Shown here: positions 33,301-42,416 of the stretch, piece by piece
How the letters are laid out: every line of letters begins with the position of its first letter
How positions within the stretch are numbered: position 1 is the first letter of the stretch
Assembly (NCBI RefSeq): GCF_026151205.1
Contig: NC_087074.1
Location: 19,388,740-19,452,739, forward strand
Length of the DNA stretch: 64,000 bases
Source: Bolinopsis microptera
Lineage: Eukaryota > Ctenophora > Tentaculata > Lobata > Bolinopsidae
Reading direction: 5' to 3'
Notes under the pieces: model-generated
The model's input: only the letters and a program-made list of their open reading frames with translations
Told to the model about the DNA's origin: nothing
Databases searched by the model: none
Program-made: the position numbers and the translations under genes

Positions 33301-33510
33301 GCCAAATAAGATGAAATTAATGAAATGCCTACAGTCAGGACTGTAACGACTGTCAATTCCATTGATAGCAACAAAACCATCAATATTGTTATCAACCAGA
33401 TATCTTTGAATTTTGTTGATTCTCAACAAGCACAATGTTGACGCATCTTTCACACATGTCTTTTTCTCAGTTTGAAATGGTTGAGATATACTTCCAATGA
33501 CAACCATCAC
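30322..33510 (-). CDS. DAAF9: DAAF9/C20orf194-like protein, mostly one exon, about 1060 aa
   Basis: One long open frame. The N-terminus 'RYLVDNNIDGFVAINGIDSRYS' and the C-terminus 'LPEGWFYNGSHYVS...HPLFDDIVERFLN' match my recollection of vertebrate C20orf194, now called dynein axonemal assembly factor 9, an ARL3-linked cytosolic factor for axonemal dynein assembly. Length (about 1060) is a little below the vertebrate 1177. No transmembrane segment; the Lys-rich 'KPPVKKEKYTKF' near 1000 precedes the C-terminal block. The first ATG is at 33507. It directly follows TTTCTTTTTAG, a good splice acceptor, so an upstream exon (coding or 5' UTR) is likely. A single 3.2-kb coding exon is unusual for this gene in other animals. 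The name rests on memory of short motifs. Confidence 0.7.
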   Translation of the reverse strand: MMVVIGSISQPFQTEKKTCVKDASTLCLLRINKIQRYLVDNNIDGFVAINGIDSRYSPDCRHFINFILFGCSMYKSGSFSKYFEIDTDEIVMLIKPSKVELYVTHKDMKSILPYLAKVHDLQIHCLDANISSDENIVEDHKIYSFISMTQGVNKIAIPYSNDSNEFDPMVIEKWPLLQAYALEDYGSQGFFGLTHSLIPLNFEKLSVFCDFDLGSLKHLLKDTSILLNFQWNTMIMNVSNMIKSETLDNSLDKAIDPVVSYLEHGNQTSDSHAHGATVFGLEKHAVTRKPFFITCSVIESPSSLSCGRTYFIHDNVDSSDLVLLSSIYDAMAATTQRTIQRFLTTQNSSKLLQYFTKKFTEKLSTYKYPQLVNFKASSVKIEVSLEAFDVKGNKVSSNSKSSMKVFGAAVSNIASLQNTKVVYKPLVFQDTFFESHIIVKNDDVSADDSELLIVTDVIPTYVQWNHFGAQNADSVPCSLLCNDVNTYEAMFRLEDNTINITSPYSTLLQIRINDLKEIRVKKTGSIAVALYLEHASNCLPPFLKRFCLVFWQRGKGVRFTNDTLLPLFREYNIPESAENLPPDFLLRYENIVTVKTSDVGNLGTSDEGRMIESSYPTYPAFAPHMMLSSLGNFTYNQLDVNPAMKSETAEPFIFITLLVGIPGSNQEKICSIVTEGTKEDHHFIVLRQPLGSEELFSAHNMQKALQMLSKRGNDPIRVIVIVSAYVEVPEVVAAIVHHPDKFTRQSCHVASVSTCIDLRNLFISNRTCFPKIIEQCSEGWVNNIIVTGCSPSKQKGKDERISFLKTLNPSCSIIEVVGNNYIDKDSLVEMCTVYAFAKSTLPISRHFTAPGWYSLQYKPNPPFIPITYLTVSFGADLCKARFMSHLKSLHQKEGRVYVDRLMMSGSIFYVGGRAKFTEDNNLYTLECTPRSETISLNTFNKPLPPGSKNCFIFTGYKITEEQVKQWLQGCAPKPPVKKEKYTKFSLSSKEKEMLKLEAAREKLPEGWFYNGSHYVSMMEGKKMEHPLFDDIVERFLNKRNEEIELFNHKIDNTKVSSLFNGS

Positions 33511-33587
33511 CTAAAAAGAAATAATGTAAAATAAATGAAATAGTTCAACTCAATTATAAAATTTCGCAATACATTAGAGTTAAATAG

Positions 33588-35040
33588 GATACAAGGATAC
33601 AAGGATACAAGGATACAAAAGTGATAATTACTTTATTGAGTACACAATAGTTGTAATTCTGAAATAATTTAAGTTACACAATTCTAATTATTTACAAGTG
33701 TGTAGGGATAATTTAGAAATGTTATATAATGCTAGTTTTAGAAAAATAGATAAATCGAGTTTGTATGGTTCAATCTTATTTTAAGGTCCTATAGCATTAT
33801 GCACTTGCCAGTATTTGAGTGGAAATCTGGGCTCTTATAGTAGGCTGTATAATTTTCGTTCACAGAGAGAATTGAATGGATTGCTCTTGCTGTGGCAGTG
33901 AGTGTGGTAGGATCTAGAGTTTTGTTGGAGAGCAAACCGACTAGGTCAGTAATGTTTAGGGGATGGAAATTGAATTTTTCCCTAACTGAGGAGTAGAGCA
34001 AACAGTCAATCAATACGTGACTTTCGTCCTCAATAGGCTTGAGCCCTTTGCTGAAAAAGCAGTAGGTGCACCAACGTTCTTCTCTTGGTACAAGGGGGGT
34101 TTCGTATCTGCCCCTTTCGATGTAGAGGTTGTGGCAGCTGATACGAAACCTTGTCAGACTTTTTCGAACATCCGGTATTTTGATAATTCGTAGGTATGCC
34201 TCTGGTTCGAAATCATGTTTAATTAAGTTATAGAATTCTAGTTTTGGCGAGGAGGCCTTGGCAGCTTTCCAGGTATTCACGAATTCTTCCCTCATGTTAT
34301 GACTGATTTGGGTGGAGAGCTTAGATTTTGAGGAAGATGAGGGGGTGAAGTTGTATTTGGTGAGAAGCTTTGAGATGTTGGTATACCAAGGAAGTCCCAA
34401 CATGATTTGTTCGTGAAATGCAGCACAGAGTAGTTCGTTTTCAGTGTTTTCAAGGCGACTATAGTAATCTATTGCAAGTTTGCAGGCTTCAAAGAATAGA
34501 GGGTGGCGCCCGCTTTCGCCCCAGCAACCTATATTTGATGCTTTTGAATGTACAGACAAAGACCACTTGATAAACTTTAGGTGGAATTTTTCATAGTGGT
34601 CTTGTGCAATGTACTTCAAGGTATGCTGGGGGTTGGCTTTGTCATCTATTTTTGAAAGGTATCTCATGGTTTTTGAGTGGGGGCATAAGACTTGACAGCC
34701 ATAAAGCAGGATTGGTTTTATTAAGGAGTCAAATAGAATATTAAGGGCACGGTGTGAGAGGGCATCCTTAACTATTTTGCCTTTGAGGCCATAGAGAGCA
34801 CGGAGAGCCTTGGCCCTCAGCTCAGTATTTGCTGCTGTAAACGATCCATTTCTGTGGAATATTATGCCAAGATAGCAGTATTTATCGGTGTGCTGGATGG
34901 GCTGACCTCCCAATGTGAATGTTTCATAGGACTGCTTTCGTTTGGGAGGGCTGAATATTACAATCTTAGTTTTCTTAATATTTACTTCAAGGCCCATAGT
35001 CAATGAAACAATAAGTTCCCCAAGACACCCTAACATCCAA
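33588..35040 (-). mobile_element. 5'-truncated LINE ending in (TTGTATCC)n
   Basis: The RT tail ORF (33789-35036) is followed on the minus strand by a short 3' UTR and then at 33588-33617 by tandem GGATACAA units (plus strand), four copies. This is a LINE 3' terminus made of short tandem repeats, not poly(A). The 5' end near 35040 lies inside the RT. Confidence 0.75.
33789..35036 (-). CDS. LINE reverse transcriptase, C-terminal 415 aa
   Basis: Begins just after the catalytic FADD box: 'LEVNIKKTKIVIFSPPKR' (RT motif D/E region), 'YCYLGIIFHRNGSF' and 'LIKPILLYGCQVL'. Ends with a Cys/His knuckle 'WCTYCFF...ESHVLIDC' typical of LINE tails. No internal stops. The catalytic part and endonuclease are missing by 5' truncation, so it cannot act alone. 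Clade uncertain (Jockey/RTE/Nimb-like groups share these motifs). Confidence 0.8.
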   Translation of the reverse strand: MLGCLGELIVSLTMGLEVNIKKTKIVIFSPPKRKQSYETFTLGGQPIQHTDKYCYLGIIFHRNGSFTAANTELRAKALRALYGLKGKIVKDALSHRALNILFDSLIKPILLYGCQVLCPHSKTMRYLSKIDDKANPQHTLKYIAQDHYEKFHLKFIKWSLSVHSKASNIGCWGESGRHPLFFEACKLAIDYYSRLENTENELLCAAFHEQIMLGLPWYTNISKLLTKYNFTPSSSSKSKLSTQISHNMREEFVNTWKAAKASSPKLEFYNLIKHDFEPEAYLRIIKIPDVRKSLTRFRISCHNLYIERGRYETPLVPREERWCTYCFFSKGLKPIEDESHVLIDCLLYSSVREKFNFHPLNITDLVGLLSNKTLDPTTLTATARAIHSILSVNENYTAYYKSPDFHSNTGKCIML

Positions 35041-35484
35041 GCCTTCTATAAAACGTGGCAACTCCAAATCTTAACAGTGAGTGATAAAACAGTTCAGTTA
35101 ATATTGCTTTAAGGCCTAAAGTACAATGCACCCAATAATACAATTCAAAACCTTCCATCTCAAATTCATATACCTTAGGTGCAAAAAATTTAATGCCGAA
35201 AAATTTCAGCTAAACTCAAAACGCGGACGAAATTTTCCGGCATTAAATTTTTCGTCGACGAAATTTTTTAACGACGAAATATTTGGGACGCCTACTTTTT
35301 TGGTATTTTTTGCATCATTAAATTTTGAAAGTTAAAATTGAGTACATACGAATTAATTCAACTTCAGTTAATAATCTAATTTTGAATGATTCATATTTCA
35401 TACAGTATAAGAATTGAAACATTTCATACCAAAATGATCATAATATCGTAATACTAATATCATAACATTTCTCGCCATCTAATT

Positions 35485-37560
35485 CTACATTAAATCCGCG
35501 AATGGATCCAGTTCACTGACAAAGTTTTCAGAGGCGGCATCGGTTATTCCTGCTTTGGAAAACCCTTTAATTATGTCGTCTTCTCTAGTTGATAGAAAGT
35601 TGTAGGTGTCTATGATCCATTCTGCGTGGAGCTTCTTTATCTTGGAAATCCTTGTATCGACGTCAATGTTGTCCTGATTAATACCAGCAGCTAGCTGTGT
35701 AGTAATACAGGTCGCGTAATACTTCTCATACTGGTCTCTCATGTGGCTCTTTACTAAACCATTAATCGAAACGTCCAATGGTTGAAAAATATGCGTCAAA
35801 TTTGGAGGCACCTTTTGGACGATCATATTGAGAGATTCATACAGTGTTAACACTTCCTGAGTCTGCTGCCCCCTGAATACGTCCGATATTATTAGGCTCT
35901 TCTGTTCAGGAGGCAATCCGAGCTCTTGTTTCGTCTTCTCGATATAAGGAGCCAGTATCTTCAATACGTAATCTTTTGAAGTGTTCTCGTTGGACCAGTG
36001 GTTTGGAGTCATAGTCAGATGAAAGCCAGTGGGAAACTGAACCCCTTTCGGCAGACAGCGGTTCGTCTTTCCCTCATAAATAAGTTGAAATGGCAACAAC
36101 TTCCCCGAAAGTGTGACCGCAAGATTTCCCGTGATTTGACGCTTGTCTGAACTTCCTGCTATCGGGACTATTGATGATCCCCGCGGAGCCATGGTTCTGC
36201 TGCTGACGCTTACGTACTTAAGAGGTGTTTGATCGTGGTTAATGATCAAATCTTCGGGGATTTTATGCTCTTTAACGATTTTATTGATATCACACTGGAA
36301 GCAAAGTTTTACTTCGGATAAGACACCCTCTGGCACAGGAAGTCGGGCTGTTGTGGCTACTCTTTTTACGAGCTTGACTTTCTTCCTCCTCTCATAATGA
36401 TAGAGAATTTGCCTAGAGGACTCGTATGCCACTTCGTAATTAGAGTTGGGCTGTAGTTGTTTGAGAACCCCTTTCAAAACACCTCTGATGACACAACCTT
36501 TAACGATGGCCCCTCGCAACCGCAGGACATCCAAGATCTCTAGCACTTTATCAATTACAGTATCTGGAATGAGCGTTGGACGGCCTCTTTTCTTGGTTTC
36601 TAATTCATTTACAATCAGGTCTCTCTCAATACTGCTCAGTTTGTCGATCATCAACTTCTTGAAGGTCTGAGCAGTCTGACGGGTTAAGCTGGGATGTTGC
36701 TTCTTAAAGTGCTTCGCTGCGGCAACAGCACCATGTACCCTCGCGTAGTTTCCTATATCTGCTCTATCTTTAGCCGTCCACTTGTTATACTTTCCTTTCT
36801 GCTCAGCTTTCGCTATTTCCTTGTTTACAGCGGCTACGAACTGGGGTGTATTTGCAGGTAAATCATTCGAATCCAGGTTTACAGGGACACCGAAGTAAGT
36901 AAGTAAGTAAGTAAAGATTATGACATAACATCATCACAAGTGTCTACAAAATATCATTGCACTAAATAAAAAAATAATTTAAATAAATATATTTTTCCAT
37001 CAACATTAATAATTTATCAAATTCAATTTTATTAATTAATAAAATCTAATACATTATCTATAAATAATTCATTAATACTTCCCAGTGGAATAAAGATTTA
37101 TGAAACGCTTCTTTGCCACAAAAGGATGAAACCAAAGATATTCATTATGTGTCTCCTTATTGCTTAAATAACTGGGTCCTTCAATTTTCCCTAAAACTTC
37201 ATTCGAAACATTCCAAAAATAAAAATCATTTACACTGTTTTTAGAAATCATTTCTTTCTTAAATTCTTCCAATCTAACTTTAAAGCTTAAAACTGTCAAG
37301 CAGTTCTTGACATCTGAAGGGAGTTTGTTCCAGTAAGGAATGACTCGCTCCGGAAGAAAAGAGGACTGGAGATTCTTAACTTTAGTTACACTCTTATTAC
37401 ACCTATTGGTTGAAACTAGATTAAGACCAGATCTGCTCATTCTGAACAAACCCGATCCATATTCAGTCAAACCACTAGTTACTTTAAAAGCTTCGATAAG
37501 GTCCCCACGTATTCGCCCCACGTATTCACCGAAGAAGTGACGAATATCGGTTCGTGGCAT
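35485..37560 (-). pseudogene. pogo/Tigger-like DDE transposase, interrupted by a LINE insertion
   Basis: Coding segments are 37560-37527 and 36887-35485 on the minus strand; leaving out 36896-37526 and one TSD copy gives a continuous 478-codon frame. Start 'MPRTDIRHFFG' (a start at 37569, 'MSSMPRT', is also possible). N-terminal part: 'KWTAKDRADIGNYARVHG' and 'AAAKHFKKQHPSLTR', a helix-turn-helix DNA-binding region. Catalytic core: 'IINHDQTPLKY' (first Asp), 'LIISDVFRGQQT' (second Asp) and 'HIFQPLDVSINGLVKSHM' (third Asp), the order seen in DDE_1 (pogo) transposases. The C-terminal part ends 'SELDPFADLM'. All three acids are present and the only damage seen is the insertion, so the element was probably competent until recently. 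Confidence 0.88.
36896..37526 (-). mobile_element. 5'-truncated CR1-like LINE insertion, 631 bp, 8-bp target duplication
   Basis: Flanked by CACCGAAG at 36888-36895 and 37527-37534. On the minus strand it enters the ORF2 tail ('RIRGDLIEAFK', 'GLFRMSRSGLNLVSTNR', 'RVIPYWNKLPSDVKNC'; stop at 37072) and ends in (ACTT)n at 36896-36920. Two near-identical GAATACGTGGGG words sit at its 5' end. Confidence 0.9.
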
Positions 37561-37967
37561 CGAAGACATACTGCAGCGGTTACAAACTGTGATGTTTCCT
37601 GCAACTGCACACCAACGTATACAACAGAACAAGGGTAGAACTACACTCAAAGAGAAGGGAGCCCGATTCGATACTTTCTTTTACAATCCAAGATATTTGT
37701 GAACGTGATTGAGATACCCGTCTTGATGTTTGAGATCAGGGATCATTGCTGAGACTTTTGTCTGCATAAAAAACGCTAAAATTCCAGAGAAAGTGTGAAG
37801 CTGCATGATCAAGCTTAATGGCCAGGTTCCAAATAAAAATGTACGTACAAATGAGACTAATATAAGATTTCTGTAATCTGATTTCTATGCGAGTACTGGC
37901 TTCTTCCTAATTAACCGGAGCTCACAATTCCGCCTTTTCACACTAGCAATTGTTTACGTTCAAGTTC

Positions 37968-38651
37968 ATGTCAGTAGAAGCTGTTTTTAAAACTGTTATA
38001 GCCAGTCGTGGCTTTCATGTTTACATGAAATCGACATGGCCGAAGCCGGATCTTAGCGACAAGCTCAAAGTTCAACTGGATAAAGATAACAATGACGACC
38101 CTTTTGCGGTAGCTGTTATTAAGATCAATAACACGAAAGATAAATCAGCAGCTGGAGAAGTGGTGGGACACCTTCCGAGAGAAATAAGCAGGCATGTTCA
38201 TTTCTTCATAAAGTTAGGCGGGAAAGTCGATGTCTCTGTTTATGATGTTAAATTACATAAAAGTTTGACAGCCTTGAAAGGTCTTGAAATACTACTGAAT
38301 GCGTCGTTCAGAATCTCTGGGGCGAAAAAATTCGCAGTACTCGAGAGGCTTAAAGATCACATAGAGAGCAACTATAAAACACCTGTTAGAATTGTTGGAG
38401 TAGAAGAGGACGCAGCAAACAACTCTTCGGATAAAGCTGATGAAATGGAGGCAGGAGCGAAGGTAGACAGCAATTCTTCCAACAACGCTACAGTATCAGG
38501 AGCAGAAGCAGTGAGCAGTTCTTTGGACAAAGCTATTAATGAAGGAGTAGTCAGAAATTCCCCGGACAAAGTTGATAAGGTTGTCTACTACCAAATTTCT
38601 GACGATATAAGTAGCTCCGACTGTTCTGATTTAGAAGTAATTTTTGATTAA
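37968..38651 (+). CDS. HIRAN-like domain protein encoded by the transposon, 227 aa
   Basis: Residues about 5-110 look like a HIRAN-type domain: 'SRGFHVYMKSTWPKP', 'DNNDDPFAVAVIKI' and 'GEVVGHLPREISRHVHFFI'. HIRAN domains (HLTF, Rad5) bind DNA ends with free 3' groups or stalled forks; here a role in transposon DNA handling is inference. The C-terminal half (about 145-227) is Ser/Asp/Glu-rich and unstructured. The start is the ATG at 37968. The gene diverges from the transposase with about 400 bp between starts, and it lies within the same terminal repeats, so it is cargo or an accessory gene of the element. No stop or frameshift. Confidence 0.75.
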   Translation: MSVEAVFKTVIASRGFHVYMKSTWPKPDLSDKLKVQLDKDNNDDPFAVAVIKINNTKDKSAAGEVVGHLPREISRHVHFFIKLGGKVDVSVYDVKLHKSLTALKGLEILLNASFRISGAKKFAVLERLKDHIESNYKTPVRIVGVEEDAANNSSDKADEMEAGAKVDSNSSNNATVSGAEAVSSSLDKAINEGVVRNSPDKVDKVVYYQISDDISSSDCSDLEVIFD

Positions 38652-38817
38652 TTTATTTTGAAATATATGTTTTATTGGTTTCCTAAATGTCTAAATTTGA
38701 CAAAAATAGGACGAAATATTTCGCAGACGAAAAGTTTTGTGAGCAATTGACGAAATTTTTCGGACGAAATATTTCGGAATAGTTTTTTTCGCGACGAAAT
38801 TTTTTACACCTAAGGTA

Positions 38818-40251
38818 GTCACAGTTTATGTTTATACTAGTCGTGAGCATTGAATTCTGATTTATTAAATCCTGCACAGAGAAGGTGGTACTTCTTCTTC
38901 TACAGTCCCTAGTTTTTGGATGCTGGAGCGAATTAGCATACATCCACAAAATAACAAAAATGACCACTTTTGCAACACTTTCTAGTATCGAATCCGTAAC
39001 TCACACATTGCACTATGCCAATTTGTTTAGTTACAGTATGCCAACAATTTCCGTAACAAAGAAACAGTAAACAATTAAAAGAACTTAGTTAGATCTTGAG
39101 CCAATCAATGAAACAAGAAATAAATGAAACAAGAAATTTAATTTTAGCACATTTTACAGAATAAAAAGATGTAAAACAATTCATAAAATATAATGCCCAT
39201 TTGGTGTATGACTTTTTGTCCTTGACTGCTAGTTTGGGTTTGGAAGGACAGGTAACTAACGGGGCAAGGAATGCGCGTGCCTGAGAGCTTTTGCACACAC
39301 CGAAACGCTAGTTCAGTTAGGTTTTTAGAGACAAGGCTCATATTAGGACTAAAAGCCAATCGAAACAGGTGATATTTTGTCTCATTTCTTATTTCAGCTG
39401 AACACAATCAATATATGATTTTTGAAGGTTTCTGTTAGTACATCGTATCATTTATATTTTTGAAGAACCACCCTCCAGTATGTAGTTTCGTATCAAGTGA
39501 GATTATCAAGTTAAGAAAAATTTTGTTTTTCTTAACTTGTAAGGCTCGTTAGTCCGTGTGCCACGTGGCACCTATTCACCCTATCTATTACCTTTCGGTC
39601 ATAATTCCGGTTGAGAACCAATACTGTGTCTGAACTAAACGTACATAAGCTGTTGACCTAATCTTAGATGGCACTGTGGAAGGGATACAACAAAATTAGA
39701 GATTAAAAAATTGATTTTGTCCAGCCATAAGGTCAGAAACCCTCAACAATAGTCATATAAAAACCAATTCAGTAGAGTACTATATTAATTGCAGCACACT
39801 ACAATGTAAATATACTGAAGGGGTACCCTTTTTGATCTTTTGGCAGGGTCTCTCAATCACGTATCAGATCATTCAGCTGAGTCGGTCGTTGAGACATTAA
39901 ACAAATGTTCAATTTCGCATAGATCCAATGGATCCTTATTAGCTACTCCCTAAAACATACATATAAACTAGACGACACTGGGATTCAAATCCTTGATGCA
40001 AGTTTGCATGAATTGGAAATATCGTCAAAAAGGCAATTCAATTTTCATATACCAAAGTTTAAAACAGCGCTCGATTTTCACAGGTGGTAAAATACGTTAT
40101 GCGCGGCGCTTTCAAAATTTTATCAACAAATTGATTTCGAATAGTTACTATTTATAGATTAAATTTATTTTATGCGAAATTAATTTTTCATTTTTAGCTT
40201 GTTTGTTTTTGGACAATTTATCATTCCGCCATATTCAAAGCTAAAGAGTTT
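38818..40251. other. Intergenic, no gene seen
   Basis: AT-rich. A TTAAGAAAAATTTTGTTTTTCTTAA hairpin lies near 39510-39535. Weak ORFs here (for example 39144-39407, minus) have no recognisable content. Confidence 0.45.
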
Positions 40252-40943
40252 TTACTGGGCCGCGCTCAGCCTGTCATTCCGCCTAATCTCTATTCGGGCT
40301 GAGTGAAATAAGACCTCCATCGCACTGAAAAAAAGTGCGAATGCTCATTGGAAGTTAGTCTGCGCGTGACCAACATCCACGTGACCGTTAAGAACTAATT
40401 GTTGCCTCGGAAAAAAACACGTGCACGCTAACTACCAATTGGAGAAAAGTGACATATACGCTACAGGAGCCGCGCGCTGACTTAGTTTGTAAAATTTTGT
40501 TATTGAGTTTAAAATCGAGCGATGCGAGGCCGAGTGTGCTGGTCACTGCACCTCGTGTTGACACACTGTAAAGCTTGATATATATTCTGTAAGTGTTACT
40601 CTCTTCAGTTGTTTGTTGTTCCTCCAGATTTTATTTTTACTTAATTTGATGTTCGTACCAGATATGCTACAATTGTCCAGTTGTTTATATCTATAGCTGC
40701 CCTACAATGATTTCGTTTAAAGACGGAAAGATATTTAGTGCCTTACTTGAAATTAGAATTTCATCGTCCTCCGTATTTGAACTCCACTTCCGAGAACTGG
40801 TAAAATTATTTCTCCTACTATAAATTGCATCTTCAAATAATACAATACTGTAAAGGTTTATTACAGTTACTAGGCCGCGCTCAGCCTGTCATTCCGCCTA
40901 ATCTCTATGTTTATGAACATAATAGCCTGAGGTCCCCAGGTAA
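40252..40943. mobile_element. 692-bp element with 8-bp target duplication, family TTACTGGG
   Basis: AAGAGTTT precedes (40244-40251) and follows (40944-40951). The left end starts TTACTGGGCCGCGCTCAGCC; the right end is GGTCCCCAGGTAA. The last 77 bp (40867-40943) alone look like a complete short copy of the family, since they start TTACTAGGCCGCG and have the same right end. So the unit may be a composite of two ends with captured DNA. Confidence 0.85.
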
Positions 40944-41133
40944 AAGAGTTTTTAATATTTAAGTTTTAGTTACCGAAGTAATTTGTAATTTTTGATGTTT
41001 TAAGATAAAGTTGCAAAAAAATTTATAAATATTCTAACAATCTGGTTAAATCAAATTTTCAATTTGATTAAATGATTTAAAATACTAATGTAAAAAAAAG
41101 GCAATTTTTAGAGAAAAGACAATTCCTTCGACT

Positions 41134-41215
41134 TTACTGGGCCGCGCTCAGCCTGTCATTCCGCCGAATCTCTATTCTATGTTTATGAACATAATAGCCT
41201 GAGGTCCCCAGGTAA
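41134..41215. mobile_element. 82-bp MITE of the TTACTGGG family
   Basis: Flanked by CTTCGACT at 41126-41133 and 41216-41223 (exact 8 bp). It starts TTACTGGGCCGCG and ends CCCCAGGTAA. Confidence 0.92.
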
Positions 41216-42204
41216 CTTCGACTAAACTGTCCAATTTTAAGTTTATAACCTACCAAGACGCGCGCCGAGTTAGATTTGTCGATCAGTACGGTTTTAAAAT
41301 TTGGAACAGTCTTAATATTCGGAACAAATATTTTACGAGTATCACCCGTTACCTAACATATTTAGTACAACAACATGTTTAGGTATGTCCATGTATGATG
41401 TAATAGTTTCTAATTCAATTACTGTTGAAAGAGTCAATGAAACAATAAATTTTCAATGAAACAACAAGTTTTATTTTACATTTCTTTAATCATAGATAAA
41501 ATACAAGCTTAAACCATAAATTAGCAGTTGACTTGAAATGCAGAATTTGAAGAATTATTTGTTTGGTGATTGTTTATAATTATTTATTAAATTTTATTTG
41601 ATTGTTTATTGTATTTTTATTATGGCAATTGGTTGAATTTAGTGAGGCAGGGTTAGTTTCTTTATTGTATTAGAAACATGTTTACTTTACAGTAGGCTTA
41701 ATGCTGAATAGCAGGCTTAATGGCGAGTAGCAAAGTAAAGGAATGAGGGACCAAAACGCTTGGGGCTAACAATGGCCCATTTACAAACCACTTCAGACAT
41801 GGCATGGACAATGATCTCAAAAAACATATTAAAAACATTTTGTATAATACGAGGGAAAAATTAACAAAAGAGGCGCCAGTACCAAGAGATAAACCCTTTC
41901 CGCAATCCAGGTCCTGGGCAAACCAGGAGAAATAAAGGATAAAGGAAAAGAAGAAGAAGAAAAATGTCTAAGTGGACATCATCAGCAAATGACTTGGCTA
42001 TTTTCTTTGATGTCATTTATGCGTTTCCTGGTAGGCCGCACTCAAAGAACCAGAATAGGCTCTTCTACTAGTGATACGATCATTCTAGAATTTGGTGTAC
42101 CTCAAGGTTCTGTGTTAGGACCGGTGCTATTCAACATATACATCAGATCTCTGTATAGGACCATCGAGAAATCTGGATTCAATGTGCAAGGATATGCAGA
42201 TGAC

Positions 42205-42276
42205 TTGCTCTAACCAGAGCCCTCTCGCTTGCAGTAGCGCGCGACCGCAGTACGCGTAGGCACATGGCTATGTGAA
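42205..42276. mobile_element. 72-bp insertion with 9-bp target duplication in the RT active-site codons
   Basis: GCAGATGAC stands at 42196-42204 and 42277-42285. The inserted 72 bp (TTGCTCTAACC...GCTATGTGAA) splits the sequence coding for Y-A-D-D. No clear terminal inverted repeat, so the class is unknown. Confidence 0.75.
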
Positions 42277-42345
42277 GCAGATGACCACCAGGTATATAAA
42301 ACTTTCAAACCTTGTGATCAGGTAAATGTTCTGGGCATCCAAATT

Positions 42346-42416
42346 TTACCTGAGGACCCCAGGCTATTATGTTCATAAAGATTTGGCGGAATGACAGGCT
42401 GAGCGCGGCCCAGTAA
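42346..42416. mobile_element. 71-bp MITE of the TTACTGGG family, reverse orientation
   Basis: Flanked by TCCAAATT at 42338-42345 and 42417-42424 (exact 8 bp). It starts TTACCTGAGGACC and ends GCGCGGCCCAGTAA, the reverse of the 41134 copy. It lies inside the RT pseudogene. Confidence 0.92.

Larger units (their letters stand above)
35173..38815. mobile_element. Two-gene pogo-like DNA transposon, TA target duplication, split by a LINE
   Basis: 3643 bp. Left end CCTTAGGTGCAAAAAATTT (after TA at 35171-35172), right end AAATTTTTTACACCTAAGG (before TA at 38816-38817): one mismatch over 19 bp. Inside both ends are many GACGAAAT(A/T)TT words (35228-35290 and 38707-38800), likely transposase-binding subterminal repeats. 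It carries a DDE transposase (minus) and a HIRAN-like gene (plus), divergently arranged. A 631-bp LINE fragment interrupts the transposase. Confidence 0.9.

Noticed and set aside
38683-38967. 94-aa minus ORF with 'KKFRREKNYSEIF'
   Set aside because: Translation of the transposon subterminal repeats; the left end gives a similar false peptide at 35126-35335.
39144-39407. 87-aa minus ORF
   Set aside because: No recognisable motif, no splice context, AT-rich tail; likely chance.
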